DNA of 64,000 bases from Arthrinium phaeospermum. Lineage: Eukaryota; Ascomycota; Sordariomycetes; Amphisphaeriales; Apiosporaceae. Positions 1-10,065 of the stretch are shown here, one piece after another. Position 1 is the stretch's first letter; each line of letters opens with the position of its first letter. Below the pieces are notes generated by a model. That model saw only the letters and a program-made list of their open reading frames with translations. It was not told where the DNA came from and ran no database searches. The position numbers and the translations under genes were made by a program. The stretch lies in contig QYRS01000009.1 in assembly GCA_006503535.1 (NCBI GenBank), positions 1,364,001 through 1,428,000 of the forward strand. Reading direction: 5' to 3'.

Positions 1-1326
1 ATCGGAGATTAACACGCCTCGACCCCTTTGCGCTATGAGAGGGAGCCATATTGGACAATCGACGGTCTTGCAGATCGGTTCTGGCTCTCGAGTAAAGGTT
101 GCTCTTGCGTGCTACTGTAGAAATAAAGAAAAGAAGCAGGAGGTCTCCAATCGGACTTGAACCAGGAAAGAATCCAAGGAAACGTGAGATGGGGTCGTGG
201 GTAGCGACCCTTTACGGCCCAACGTACCCTGAAATGAATCGCTGGTCTATGCTGAAATGAAATTGAATAGCAGTTGAGACGAGCAAGTGTACTACGTATA
301 GATGAGAGCGCCCAGTGGGTAAAGGCTGGAGGAAATGGCATCCCCTGGGACTTATTAGCAAATGAGCGCCAATTGTATCCGCCATCTGTGCTTTGTTCTT
401 GCCATGTGAAGGCAACAGGCAGTGGCATGAAAGGCATCGTGGGGTCCGGACCATCTCCGATTCGATTGCATAAACATGTCATATTGCCAGCTACACTGTC
501 CAAGGGGACATCCCAGGCGGCAACCGAGCCCAGCGGCGGCAAGACGCCAAGCGCCCGCCTCAAAGTCAATTAATTAACGGCCACCTACTACTACATAACT
601 TACCACTACCACTACACACATAAGGTTGAACCAGCCTCGCTTTTGACGTGCGTCTGACGCGACCAGTCGTTCGGATACCAGCGATCCCCCACGATGCGGG
701 CAGCCACTAGCGGGCGCCCTACCGTCGCTCGGCCGTAGTGGTATGCCCGCCTGCGGATTCTTTTCTTCGTGGTCGGCAGTCGAACGTTTTGTCAATGCAT
801 TGACTGCGCGTGCTAAGCCAGGCTCCCCACCCCAGACTGAGCCGCAGAACAGGGGTGCTCCCTACTGCAACACCGACAGCAGATTGCCCCGTCCAAACTC
901 TGGCCCCCATGATGAGAGTGGCACTGCCTGCCTATGGCCATTTCTGCCCGCCATCGAGGACACACTTGCCGCGACCTAGATACCAAGGCAACACGGCCAA
1001 CGGAGTCCTCGGTATCGGGGTGATACTGAATAACCAAGAAATCCCCAGCGGGAGCGGGGAGCCACCCTTGTTTCTAGAATCCTTGGCCGAAGCCGACGCC
1101 TCTGATAAATTCCTAGGAAACTGGCCATCCAAGTTACATCGCGCGATCAATTAATCAAGCACAAGACCACTTCCGCCCTTTCCCCCTCAAAGTCTAATTC
1201 CAAGTCGTGCCCGGTTTCTTCACCCTAGACCAGGTACCGTATCGTATATATTGCCCCCCTATCGTCGGTGGGCGGTAATTACTTAAAGAAAGAGGGAACC
1301 ATTCCATGCCTTAAGGTACATAAAGG
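1..1326. other. Gene-free stretch
   Basis: Short overlapping frames occur on both strands, none with a recognisable domain, steady codon bias or splice structure. I see no RNA gene or clear repeat. The last 100 bases would be the 5' region of the small frame that follows. Confidence 0.5.
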
Positions 1327-1677
1327 ATGCCACGCCTCCCCGAACACCTCACCACCGAATCTTCATCCGAAAGTCAACTGCGCATCCTCTTATCATCGCT
1401 GCAGGAACAGAGTCAATCGCCAAGCCAAACCCAATCGCAAAACCCCGGTGACTTCGACTTCGCCGACAGCCCTATTGAACAACACACGAGTGACTTCCTG
1501 GCCCGTCTCGTCGTCTGGACCTGTATATCCTGGGACCTGGTTTTCCTATTGCTCGTTGCCCTAGCCGCCGTGACCTACTCGACGGTCTTCAGCCAAGCCG
1601 CTCAAAAAGCCATCCAACTCTTCATAACCCGGGCTACGAAGTCCATCGCCCTGCAAACGCTGTACCTGGGAGGTTAA
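1327..1677 (+). CDS. Small membrane protein, hypothetical
   Basis: The frame encodes 116 residues: a hydrophilic N-terminus rich in Ser and Gln (SQSPSQTQSQ), then one strong hydrophobic segment at about residues 61-85 (LVVWTCISWDLVFLLLVALAAV), then a short basic-amphipathic tail. I do not recognise the family. The stop lies only 22 bases before the start of the next plus-strand frame, which is offset by one. Skipping 22 bases (GT at 1673 to AG at 1694) would join both frames in phase, but that is far too short for a normal ascomycete intron. The pair may be one gene with an unrecognised splice or a frame error, or two tandem frames on one transcript. Third positions are GC-rich, which supports coding. 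Confidence 0.45.
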   Translation: MPRLPEHLTTESSSESQLRILLSSLQEQSQSPSQTQSQNPGDFDFADSPIEQHTSDFLARLVVWTCISWDLVFLLLVALAAVTYSTVFSQAAQKAIQLFITRATKSIALQTLYLGG

Positions 1678-1699
1678 GCGGCCGAAAAGCGCAGCAATC

Positions 1700-2290
1700 A
1701 TGGACGCCTCTACGAACCACCAGCAGCCTGAACAGAGAGCCGGCGGCATGGCGCCGACCCGCGGCTTCCAAAGCTCGCGGCCGTTCCAATTTCAACCGCT
1801 GAGCATCAACACCAGCGGCGAGGCCAAGTCCACCTCGATGCACTCCGCCTCCTCCTCCATCTCCTCCTGTGCCTCGTCGGCGGCAGACTCGACCTTTTCC
1901 TCGCTGCCCACTTCGCCGACCTCGCCCACCACGGCGCAGCTATCGCCGCCCGCCTCCTCTCTGGGCTCATCTACCACCCACCCCACCAGCAGCACCACCC
2001 ACATCCACAAAGCGCCCGACGGCAGTCTCCTGATGAACCGCGACTACCAGAGCCCCAGCAGTCCCCCCGGCGAGGGATTCCTCGACCCCCGGGCGACGAC
2101 GACGCGGGGGTCGTCATCGTCAGGCCTTGTTCGCGGGTCGCGCGCTTCGACCGGCAGCGTGCAGGTGGCGCGCCTGCACATGAACATGCAGGTCAGCGGG
2201 GGCGCCGAGCTAAACATGCACGTCCGCGGCAACGTCGACATGATCGTCATCCAGCCCCCGGCAAGACAGCACAGGGGTACGAGGAGATGA
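1700..2290 (+). CDS. Ser/Thr-rich hypothetical protein with beta-prone tail
   Basis: The frame encodes 196 residues. About residues 30-120 are low-complexity Ser/Thr/Pro (SSSISSCASSAADST and similar). The last 45 residues change character: an alternating polar/hydrophobic stretch (LHMNMQVSGGAELNMHV, then GNVDMIVI) that reads as two or three short beta strands, followed by a basic end (RQHRGTRR). GC-rich third positions support coding. I do not recognise the family. It lies directly behind the small membrane frame and may be its continuation. If joined, the product would be a single-pass protein of about 313 residues with a long disordered region and a beta-prone terminus. Confidence 0.45.
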   Translation: MDASTNHQQPEQRAGGMAPTRGFQSSRPFQFQPLSINTSGEAKSTSMHSASSSISSCASSAADSTFSSLPTSPTSPTTAQLSPPASSLGSSTTHPTSSTTHIHKAPDGSLLMNRDYQSPSSPPGEGFLDPRATTTRGSSSSGLVRGSRASTGSVQVARLHMNMQVSGGAELNMHVRGNVDMIVIQPPARQHRGTRR

Positions 2291-3623
2291 AGCGTGAAGC
2301 ATGAACAGGGAAACGAATTTACGAACATTAATACCTAGCAAGATGAGAAGAAAAACCACCAGTGGTCGCTGTCGGGGCGCGCGAAGATCCAACCACCGTT
2401 GGAATAGAGGGACGAGGAACCTGTAACAGACCGGAGCTCATAGCCCATAGCTATGGCCAATCGGATTACCATATCCCCCACCACTCTTTCCCCATGCGGA
2501 CATTGTCAATGACCACCCACCTCGAGCCCAATCTTGGACCGTTCGATGGATATTCGCAATATGACTCGCATCGGCACGACACACGCACACACAGTCCACT
2601 GCGTCTGAGCCACAGTCGCCGACCGAAACCAGCGCATCTGTGTGATGAAAAACCCGGAAGATATCCGACGGATTACTTCCTTGTTTGAGTGGTACCTAGT
2701 CCATCGGGAAAGAACAGGCTGGGGAATGAAACGCCGTGGGGAGCGAGCGAACAAGTTTGGGGTGAACAGTGGGTGCGCGATACAGGGTGCCGGGTCCGGC
2801 CTACCCTGGCTTGATTTGGGGCTCAGTTGGCCTTCACTCAGGGCACGAGTCAGCAGGCCTGTATTCCCTGGCAATACCACCTAATTCAGGGCCCTGTTCT
2901 GGAGTGTGACCACGGTAGACTCATCTGAAACTACGAGCTACATAGGTATATAGCAATGAAGTCACGATTGGAAGTCAGTAAATGTATACCGCCCGCTCAG
3001 TGAGATCGATGTATTTAGATGCGGGAGTGAGTGGGTTTAGAGGGATTTCGCGCCGCTGCCCCATATTGTTAGCGCACCTGGCCCTGTACCTGCACCTGCA
3101 CGCTGGGGTATCATTGTGATGGCTCGTCACAGTCCCATTGCAGCATTCCTTGTCAAATTGGCGAACGAATTAACGATGGAATGAAATTGTTCTCCGTTCA
3201 ATCGGATCGGATCGAATGGTGCTCGTCAGATTATGGCCTGCCACATGCATCTCTCGCATCAATTCGCGGCTCTATCGGAATGGTCGAACAACGAGGTTCG
3301 AAAAAACTCGCAGCATCACACTTTCAGCCCCTTTTGTGTGGAGAAATACACATCCACCTCAAGACGCCTCCAAATACTCATGGAAGAAGTGCCGTGCAAT
3401 GCTGTCTGTCCCCTCACATTTGTCGCATTGGCATATTAATTGACAGCGGAATTTTAGGTGCCTGACTGTTCGTTGTGTTCAAAGCTCTGGGTGGTGGAAT
3501 GGATGGGGACCATGTCACTGACGGAATTCAGGTATCATCAAAGTATTGTTCTAATATACAGATTGAACGAACTAAGGCCGTGACTCCATGCATTATTTCA
3601 TTGTTTTTCGTCCGTCCACGCCC
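2291..3623. other. Gene-free stretch
   Basis: Only short unsupported frames on both strands. The interval separates the tandem small frames from the 3' end of the minus-strand membrane gene. I see no RNA gene or repeat. Confidence 0.5.
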
Positions 3624-5102
3624 TCAAGCCATGTCGTCGCCCTTCCCGTAATTCGACCGGTTCTCCACCGTGACCTGCACAGTCTTGGTGATCCCGGCCG
3701 GCACCGCGGGCACGATCCCTTGCAGGATGTACTCCTCCGAATTATTGTCGAGCGCAACAGTCGAGACCTCATTCTTCGACTTCCCCCCTTTACAAGTGCA
3801 CGACGTGTTGCAGTCGTTGCCAACGAACCCGGATCGGCCCCCACCGCCGTCATCCGCGCCGCAGTCAAACATCTCGAACCTACCACCACTCTCCTCGGCC
3901 TTCATCAAGGTCCGCCGTCTATGTCCCTCGAACGCCGAGGACCGGGACCTCCCGTTACCGTAGCCCGAGTTCTGGCCGTAGTAGCGCCTGTTGCAGCTCG
4001 ACTTACCGCCGCCGCCGCCGCCCCGGTACGCCGACGAGAGGTCGAGGATCTTCTTGAAGAGCGGCTTGAGGCAGGGGATCGAGCCGGCGATCATGGCGAC
4101 GGCGATCTCGACGGTGGTCCAGATGGTGATGTCGGCGCTGTCGAAGAGCAGGTCGCCGTACTTGCCGTAGTTGGAGAGGTAGGCCATCTTGGCGATGGCG
4201 GCGGCCGTGGCACTGGGGCGCGGCGGATTAGCACCGATTGATCAGTCCCGTACATCGTCGCGTTCGGGGGATGAGGGGCAACTTACAAGATGCCGAGTGA
4301 GAGGATGCCGATGATGGCGGATTTGGCTTTCCAGTTCAGCTGGACGTTGATCAACATGGGGATGGGTAGCAGGGCAAATATCAGGTCTGTCGAGGCCGAA
4401 AGGATCGAGTTGAAGTCTAAGTGTGTTACATCCATAATAAGCACCTATGAATGGCCTATATTGTCGAACGAATGTCAACTCACAGGTAGCAATCTTGAGA
4501 TTCCGCGCTGGAATGCATTTGCCGCCTGGAACTGTGTTGTCCCAGTTGAAGCTAAGCGGGCGGCATTGGAAAAAGACTGTCACTACAGAACGCGAATCCG
4601 GTAAGCAAGAATCGGCCGACTCATGAGCCTCTGCGGCGGTTGGCCGTGATGAAGACTTACAGAACCCCGCAGTCGAAGACAGAACAGTGAACGCAATGAC
4701 GAAGTGAATAAAAACCCGATAATTCCTCGTCGGCGCCAGCCGCAGCAAGAACACGCCCACGCTCACCTTGGTCAGCGTGAGCGCGACCAAACACATGGGC
4801 TGCGTGGCGAAGTTGAGGTGCAGCCCGACGGGTATGCGTTCGGGCGGCTGGATGTACTGGACGTGCCGCCCGGCGCCGTAGTGGACCTCGGGGACGATGA
4901 GCATCATCTCGGCGAAGAGCAGCGCCATGGCCGCGGCGACGAAGAAGTCGTCCCAGCCCAGCTGCCGCACCAACCGTAAACGCACCCAGAGCCGCAGCAA
5001 GACGACGCAGAGGGTGAGGCCGACGAGGGTGCCGGTCACGGCCAGGATCTCGGGGCCTCGGTTGATGTCGGGTGGGGGAGGGGGCAGGGAGGCCGGGTCC
5101 AT
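3624..5102 (-). CDS. SAT4/PTH11-type seven-helix integral membrane protein
   Basis: Four exons (5102-4661, 4576-4484, 4416-4287, 4212-3624) join in phase through introns of 84, 67 and 74 bp with GTAAGT/GTGAGT donors and CAG/TAG acceptors, giving about 417 residues. Seen: a hydrophobic first helix after the Pro-rich N-terminus, the family motif LGWDDFFVAAAM near residue 50, FQCRPLSFNWD near residue 150, DLIFALLPIPML in the fifth-helix region, and LGIFATAAAIAKMAYL before the last helices. These are hallmarks of the fungal rhodopsin-like SAT4 domain family. No CFEM domain precedes it. The cytosolic tail is Gly/Ser-rich with several cysteines (CNTSCTCKGGK). Family members are plasma-membrane proteins, some acting as receptors on plant surfaces; the ligand here is unknown. 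The start follows the usual MDPxSLPPP pattern. Confidence 0.88.
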
Positions 5103-7116
5103 GGTCGAATGGGGCTGGCTGTAGACACGCTATGTAAGTCAAGCTGTAAGGGGGACAGGGGCGCCGGCGGGACTGGTCTGGCGGCTAGGCTACGATATGG
5201 GGCCAGGTTCATTCGATTCCCACACACATGAGCACTTCGGAGATCATCCAAACTAAACTTTGAAAGGGGGAGAAAGATGGAAACGGAATACTGCGGGGCA
5301 TATATGTCTAGTGGCCTCATGGTCGCCCCTGACTGATCTGGACATATGAGACGAATTTCGATCCTTCACCCTTCACCTGGTATAATGCTGGTACGTTACC
5401 AGGTTACAGCCATATCCCAGCGTCGCAGGACGAGGTGACAATGTAGGAGTTCCATCACCGTACCTGCATGTGACGCCCGCCGCCGCCACACCTGCGAGCC
5501 CAGCCGCCCAGTCTGCTGCTAACCTCATCCGACCAGCTGTTCGCAGAAATCACCCCTTTACATGGGAAAGGGAGAGACTCTCGCCCATGCACTCCGTAGT
5601 AGCATCCCTACTGGCACTGCATTTCTCTTCGGGTCTGTCACCCGAAAGGCGACGCTGCCCCTCCGTCCAATTACCCAAGATCCTGCGATGCTGCGTCACG
5701 TGAGGTCCCGAGCAGCTGGGCCTGCCGTGTTCGGACTTCGGCAGGCCCTGTGGTAGTGGCTGGTCGGTTTTCGACGCCTTCCAGGGGTAATGGCGAGGAG
5801 AAATTGTCATCTCTGGGAAGACGATATTCATTTTCTCGGGACACCTCTTCGCATCTGTCACTCGAGCACTTGGCGCCCTTCGCCTGTCCCGATCGCCATG
5901 CCGACAGAAGTATGCGGAAAGGACACCGAATTGTAATTTCTTCTCATCAGAGGCAGATCGACATTGTCTGGAAAGTTCCCCCTCCCGGCCCCTTCCAATT
6001 GCCAAGTCTTGTCCACTCGGGATGGCAGGTGCTGGCATTCTGCCGCAGCTCTTGGCCGCATGTTCGTGCAGGTTCGCCCTCCCTGGTTGGTCACTGCAAG
6101 AATATTGCAATGTGTTGTCGCATCCTGGCTAATGTCGCTTGATATGCTCGAGTGCGGCACAGAAGGCGGACACGACACTTGCCCGAGTGAGATCCTCAAC
6201 CCTCCATTCGCACACATTGCGACCCCGAGACTGTGCAGCAATCCAGCCCCCGCCTTGCGCTGGCGGCATCCGACAGAAGGAATTGTCGAGGTCGCAGCGC
6301 TTCGACTGCCAAACTCTTCACCGGGGTGCAGCGACAACAGCAGGGTATTCGCCAAAGTTGCCGTTCAGCTCTGCGACCCATGGCTTCCTCGTCGGGGCTG
6401 TGAGAGGCATTGCCGCTGCAGAATAATGCCACCTCCCTCATTCGGTCTGCAGGTTCATCACCTCGATGTTGTCGAACAGGAAAGAGAAGAGGAGGAAAGT
6501 GTTACGAGATGGCGTAGCATTGCAGTAATATGCCTGCGCATTGAACCCCTGTCATGTGTTCTGGAACTCTGCGGCTGCTGGCTTTCGAGAGAAGGCTTTC
6601 TGCGGCAAAGACCGATGAGCACCCGAGCCAATCAAAGGGTATCGCTTTGCTCGTTTCTACATTGATTTCTTCCCGAAACTCCGCCCGGCTTGCCGTATTC
6701 CAGTCTTATTCTAATTAGTTGTCACCGGTGCGACCCTATTGGGCGATGTGCATTACATGGGATGCGAGAGCACTTGGCGAGACCCGGTTTCCCAGCCCCT
6801 GCAAACGAGACACTCCGCCGGAGCTACTACTTTCTGTCGATATTATCACGGGTCCAAAGTGGCAAAGCACTCTGCAATTTGGAAAATGGTTCCGGGCCGT
6901 ACCCAAGTTGTCGGGTCGCTCTATTTCATGGCTTTTCTTGGGAAATAGATAATGAACCTACTGCAGTCGGTTCCTGTCACCCTGTGATTGACACCTCCCA
7001 CGCCTCTCTCCCTTCCCCCCTACCCCCTCCCTCTTGAACCTGTGGCCAAGTGTTATCCTCTCTGGTCAGCCAACACTCTTCACGTTCGTTCCGTCACAAG
7101 CCCAGAAGTCGCCAAC
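5103..7116. other. Intergenic, upstream of tyrosinase
   Basis: Several long but compositionally random frames overlap here on both strands (for example 5964-6665 plus and 5858-6355 minus). None shows domains or intron logic. The last 130 bases are pyrimidine-rich (runs of CTCCC and CCCCC), as is common just before fungal start codons, and fit the tyrosinase promoter and leader. Confidence 0.5.
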
Positions 7117-8940
7117 ATGCGGGTGTCGGTAATTGCTGCCTGCCTGGCAGCCACCCTGGCCAATGTGGCCTCGGGCGCCGCCATATCCAAGCACGAGCTA
7201 CTCGATGCCTCCAACAACCACGAGTCGGCCAAGGAGCCGCTCAAGAAGCGGATTGCGGAGATCCAGCAGGGCCTGGTCGACGAGCTCCGCAGCCGGGGAC
7301 CGGAGGCGGCGTGCAATCTCGATAAGGTGGTCTACCGTCGCGAATAGTAAGCTTAGCACTTGCTCTATGCTACCCCCATTTCAAAGAGACTCTATGGCTT
7401 ACCCATCTTAATCCTGCAGTGGTGATCTCACCAGAGAAGAGAGGCTGGACTACGTTAGGGCCATGCAATGCATGATGGACGCGTCTGCCAAGACGCCCGC
7501 GTCTGTCTCGCCAGGTGCAAAGAATCGCGTACGTTGCTACCGAAATCCCCGGTCTACGATGGGACACCTGCTAATTGATCAACTTCCTCAAGTTCGACGA
7601 CTTTGTCGTGACTCACATCCAGCAAACGTTTACGGCGCACTACAGCGGCAACTTCCAAGCCTGGCACCGTTGGTTCATGCACAGCTGGGAGAAGGCGCTG
7701 AGAGAGGAGTGTGGCTACAAGGGCTACCAACCGGTCAGTACCCCACCTAAGCTAACCATGGATAGAGAAATAAGAGACTGACCAGAAGCAGTATTGGGAC
7801 TGGGCCAAATACGCCGAGGCCCCGCAAGACTCGCCCATCTTCAACGGCGAAGACGACAGCATGGGCGGCAACGGCGAATACCTGCCCGACTTCCCCAACT
7901 CCGTCATCGTGCTCCCCGAGGGGGTCACCGGGGACGACATCGAGCTGCCCCGCGGCGTTGGCGGCGGACGGGTGACCAGGGGGCCCTTTGCCAACATGTC
8001 GGTCAACCTGGGGCCCTACGGCGCCCTGTACGATACCGCTCCCAACCCGCAAGCCGACGGGCTGGGTTACAACCCCCGGCCTCTGAAGCGGGATGTCGGC
8101 CCGGCCATGAACATGCGCTATGCCAACGCATCTACTGTCTGGAGTAAGCTTAATGGCTCTTGTTCATGGTATAACGAAGCGAGACATTGGCTAATGTGAC
8201 TCGTAGATCTCCTGCAGAAACCCAATATCAAGGAATACCGTTTGTTGTTGGAGGGCCCATTCAACACCGGCGAGATTGGCCCACACGGTGGCGGCCATTA
8301 CACCATCAAGTAAGCTACCCCTTTCTTACGTGTATCCCGCGTGCCTCGAGCTTTACTGACAGTCTCCTTAGCGGCGACCCCGGCGGTGATTTCGTAAGTT
8401 TTGTATCCCAGGGCCTCAAACAAACGCCTGACCGGGCAAGAAAAGACTTCTAACATGATGATCATAGTGGACTGCCCCCGCTGAACCAGCCTTTTATCTA
8501 CACCATGGGATGATGGACCGTATGTGGTCACTGTGGTAAGTAAAGAGTTACCCCTATCTCGACTATAATCTGTCATACCGCATGCAATACTGACAGTTTG
8601 CTCTGTTTCAGGCAAGCCATCGACCCGCAAACCCGCCATGTCGACCTAGATGCCGGCGCATACGGCCACAGAACGGTAAGCCTCACTAGTCAACCGAGCC
8701 CCTATGACGGGTTCTCCATCATTCACTCTCTCTCATATCTAAAGAGAGCATTTGGACCCACCCCCCTTTATGTGAGAAACGAGCTGACCCAAACCCCTGA
8801 AATCACAGTGGAACAACGAGCCCCCTTCTCCCTTGACGTCTTTGGATGACACCATTGATATGGGTTACGTTGGCGAGGGGTCGGTTATCCGCGACCAGAT
8901 GAGCACGATCGATGGGCCCCATTGTTACATCTACGTGTAA
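7117..8940 (+). CDS. Secreted tyrosinase (binuclear type-3 copper enzyme)
   Basis: Nine exons (7117-7346, 7420-7528, 7593-7733, 7792-8143, 8207-8309, 8372-8393, 8468-8535, 8612-8675, 8809-8940) join in phase and give about 406 residues. Residues 1-20 (MRVSVIAACLAATLANVASG) are a signal peptide. The CuA site is supplied by H121, H129 and H138 (the last in NFQAWHRWF). The CuB site is H304 and H308 (GPHGGGHY, an HxxxH) with the LHHGMMDRMW motif at 331-332. These are the ligands of the tyrosinase central domain, which oxidises phenols to quinones. The product lacks the long C-terminal lid of classical melanin tyrosinases and resembles short secreted fungal tyrosinases. The sixth exon is only 22 bases. 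The substrate is unknown. Confidence 0.9.
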
Positions 8941-9888
8941 GAGTTGCATGAACGCATATACAGTAGTCTGAACCAGATTGCGACTTTTGAGAAACGCATG
9001 TGGTGTTGAGTAGTGATAAAGCATAAATTGGTATAGTCTGTACATAAAACACAAATACTCTTAGTAATAACGACCATGCATTCCCGCACATGTATACCGC
9101 TGGTAATTTGCCTCATGTGTGATTTCTTGAAGCCAATGGCAAGACTCGATCGAGATGTTACTGACGAAAACATACCGCAGAATCCATGAAGGAATTACAC
9201 GTTCTCCCATCGGCGATCTCCTTGTTGACATCAATCATGATCCAATGACTGCGGACCGAAATTATCGATACTGTAACTCTCGTATAAAAGTCGAGATCAA
9301 AACTGTACTAGTACTGTTGCAGGTATTGTATATAGCTTTTCGAGTGACATTTGGGAAAGGGGCTATCCTGGAATAACGCCAAACTGGATAGTGTCTGAAC
9401 ACGTTATATCGACGCTGAGACTCTTTGAGAGATACATCGGACAAAGTGAGCTATTCTGTGTCAATTGTAACAAGGACAAGTCGTACACGGGTTCGTCGTC
9501 CCTGTGTGGACGATCTGATAATCAGCTGGACTGGTAGTCGTATGAGATTTACCAAGTAATACCTGTTGTACCTGAGTAGCTATGAAATATGAACATGAAC
9601 ACGAGACTACCTAATCAACACATACATATATCGCAGCGTGTTCACGCACCTTCCGAATGCTGGCTCACTCGTATCTTGTGCATGTCTAGGCAGATAGATT
9701 ACGACAACAAGAATGAAGAATGGATCCTTGACTCTGAAAGAAACGTAGTCAAACTCAATAGATGCCTACTGGATAAAACTGAAGCAACTCGAAAAGGTGG
9801 TCGTCGTCACCCACCGCGACTCTGAACCCATTGTCATCCGTCTTCAAAGTCGTTCGTTTTCTTTTGCCCATCGACTATGCAAGGGGTC
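8941..9888. other. Gene-free stretch
   Basis: AT-richer DNA after the tyrosinase stop with only short unsupported frames. It presumably holds the tyrosinase 3' UTR. No other feature seen. Confidence 0.5.
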
Positions 9889-9902
9889 AAAAAAAGAAAA
9901 AA
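9889..9902 (-). terminator. Pol III terminator of tRNA-Thr
   Basis: On the minus strand this is T6-C-T7, about 58 bases past the 3' end of the tRNA and the first long T-run in its path. A small hairpin (ccatcac/gtgatgg, about 9940-9956) lies between. The trailer is long for a tRNA. Confidence 0.55.
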
Positions 9903-9960
9903 GGTTGGTTGTGGTGGAAATTCACGGCAAAAGAGAAGCCATCACGAGGTGATGGTGTTA

Positions 9961-10065
9961 TGCCCACTACTGGAATCGAACCAGTGATCTCATCATTGCC
10001 TAGGATCGTGAAGAGTCACGATGTTATAGTACTAGTGATGCGCTTTACCACTAAGCCAAGCGGGC
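9961..10065 (-). tRNA. tRNA-Thr(AGT) with intron
   Basis: Reading the minus strand from 10065, the acceptor GCCCGCT pairs with AGTGGGC (one G-T pair). The A-box (TGGCTTAGTGG) and B-box (GGTTCGATTCC) match consensus. The five-base anticodon stem CATCA/TGATG closes a loop with anticodon AGT at 10033-10031, reading ACN threonine codons. A 33-base intron (10029-9997) interrupts the loop after position 37, the canonical eukaryotic site. The discriminator base is A. Confidence 0.9.

Noticed and set aside
5858..6665. Long overlapping frames on both strands (233 and 165 codons)
   Set aside because: No domain, signal peptide, intron logic or codon bias; composition looks random.
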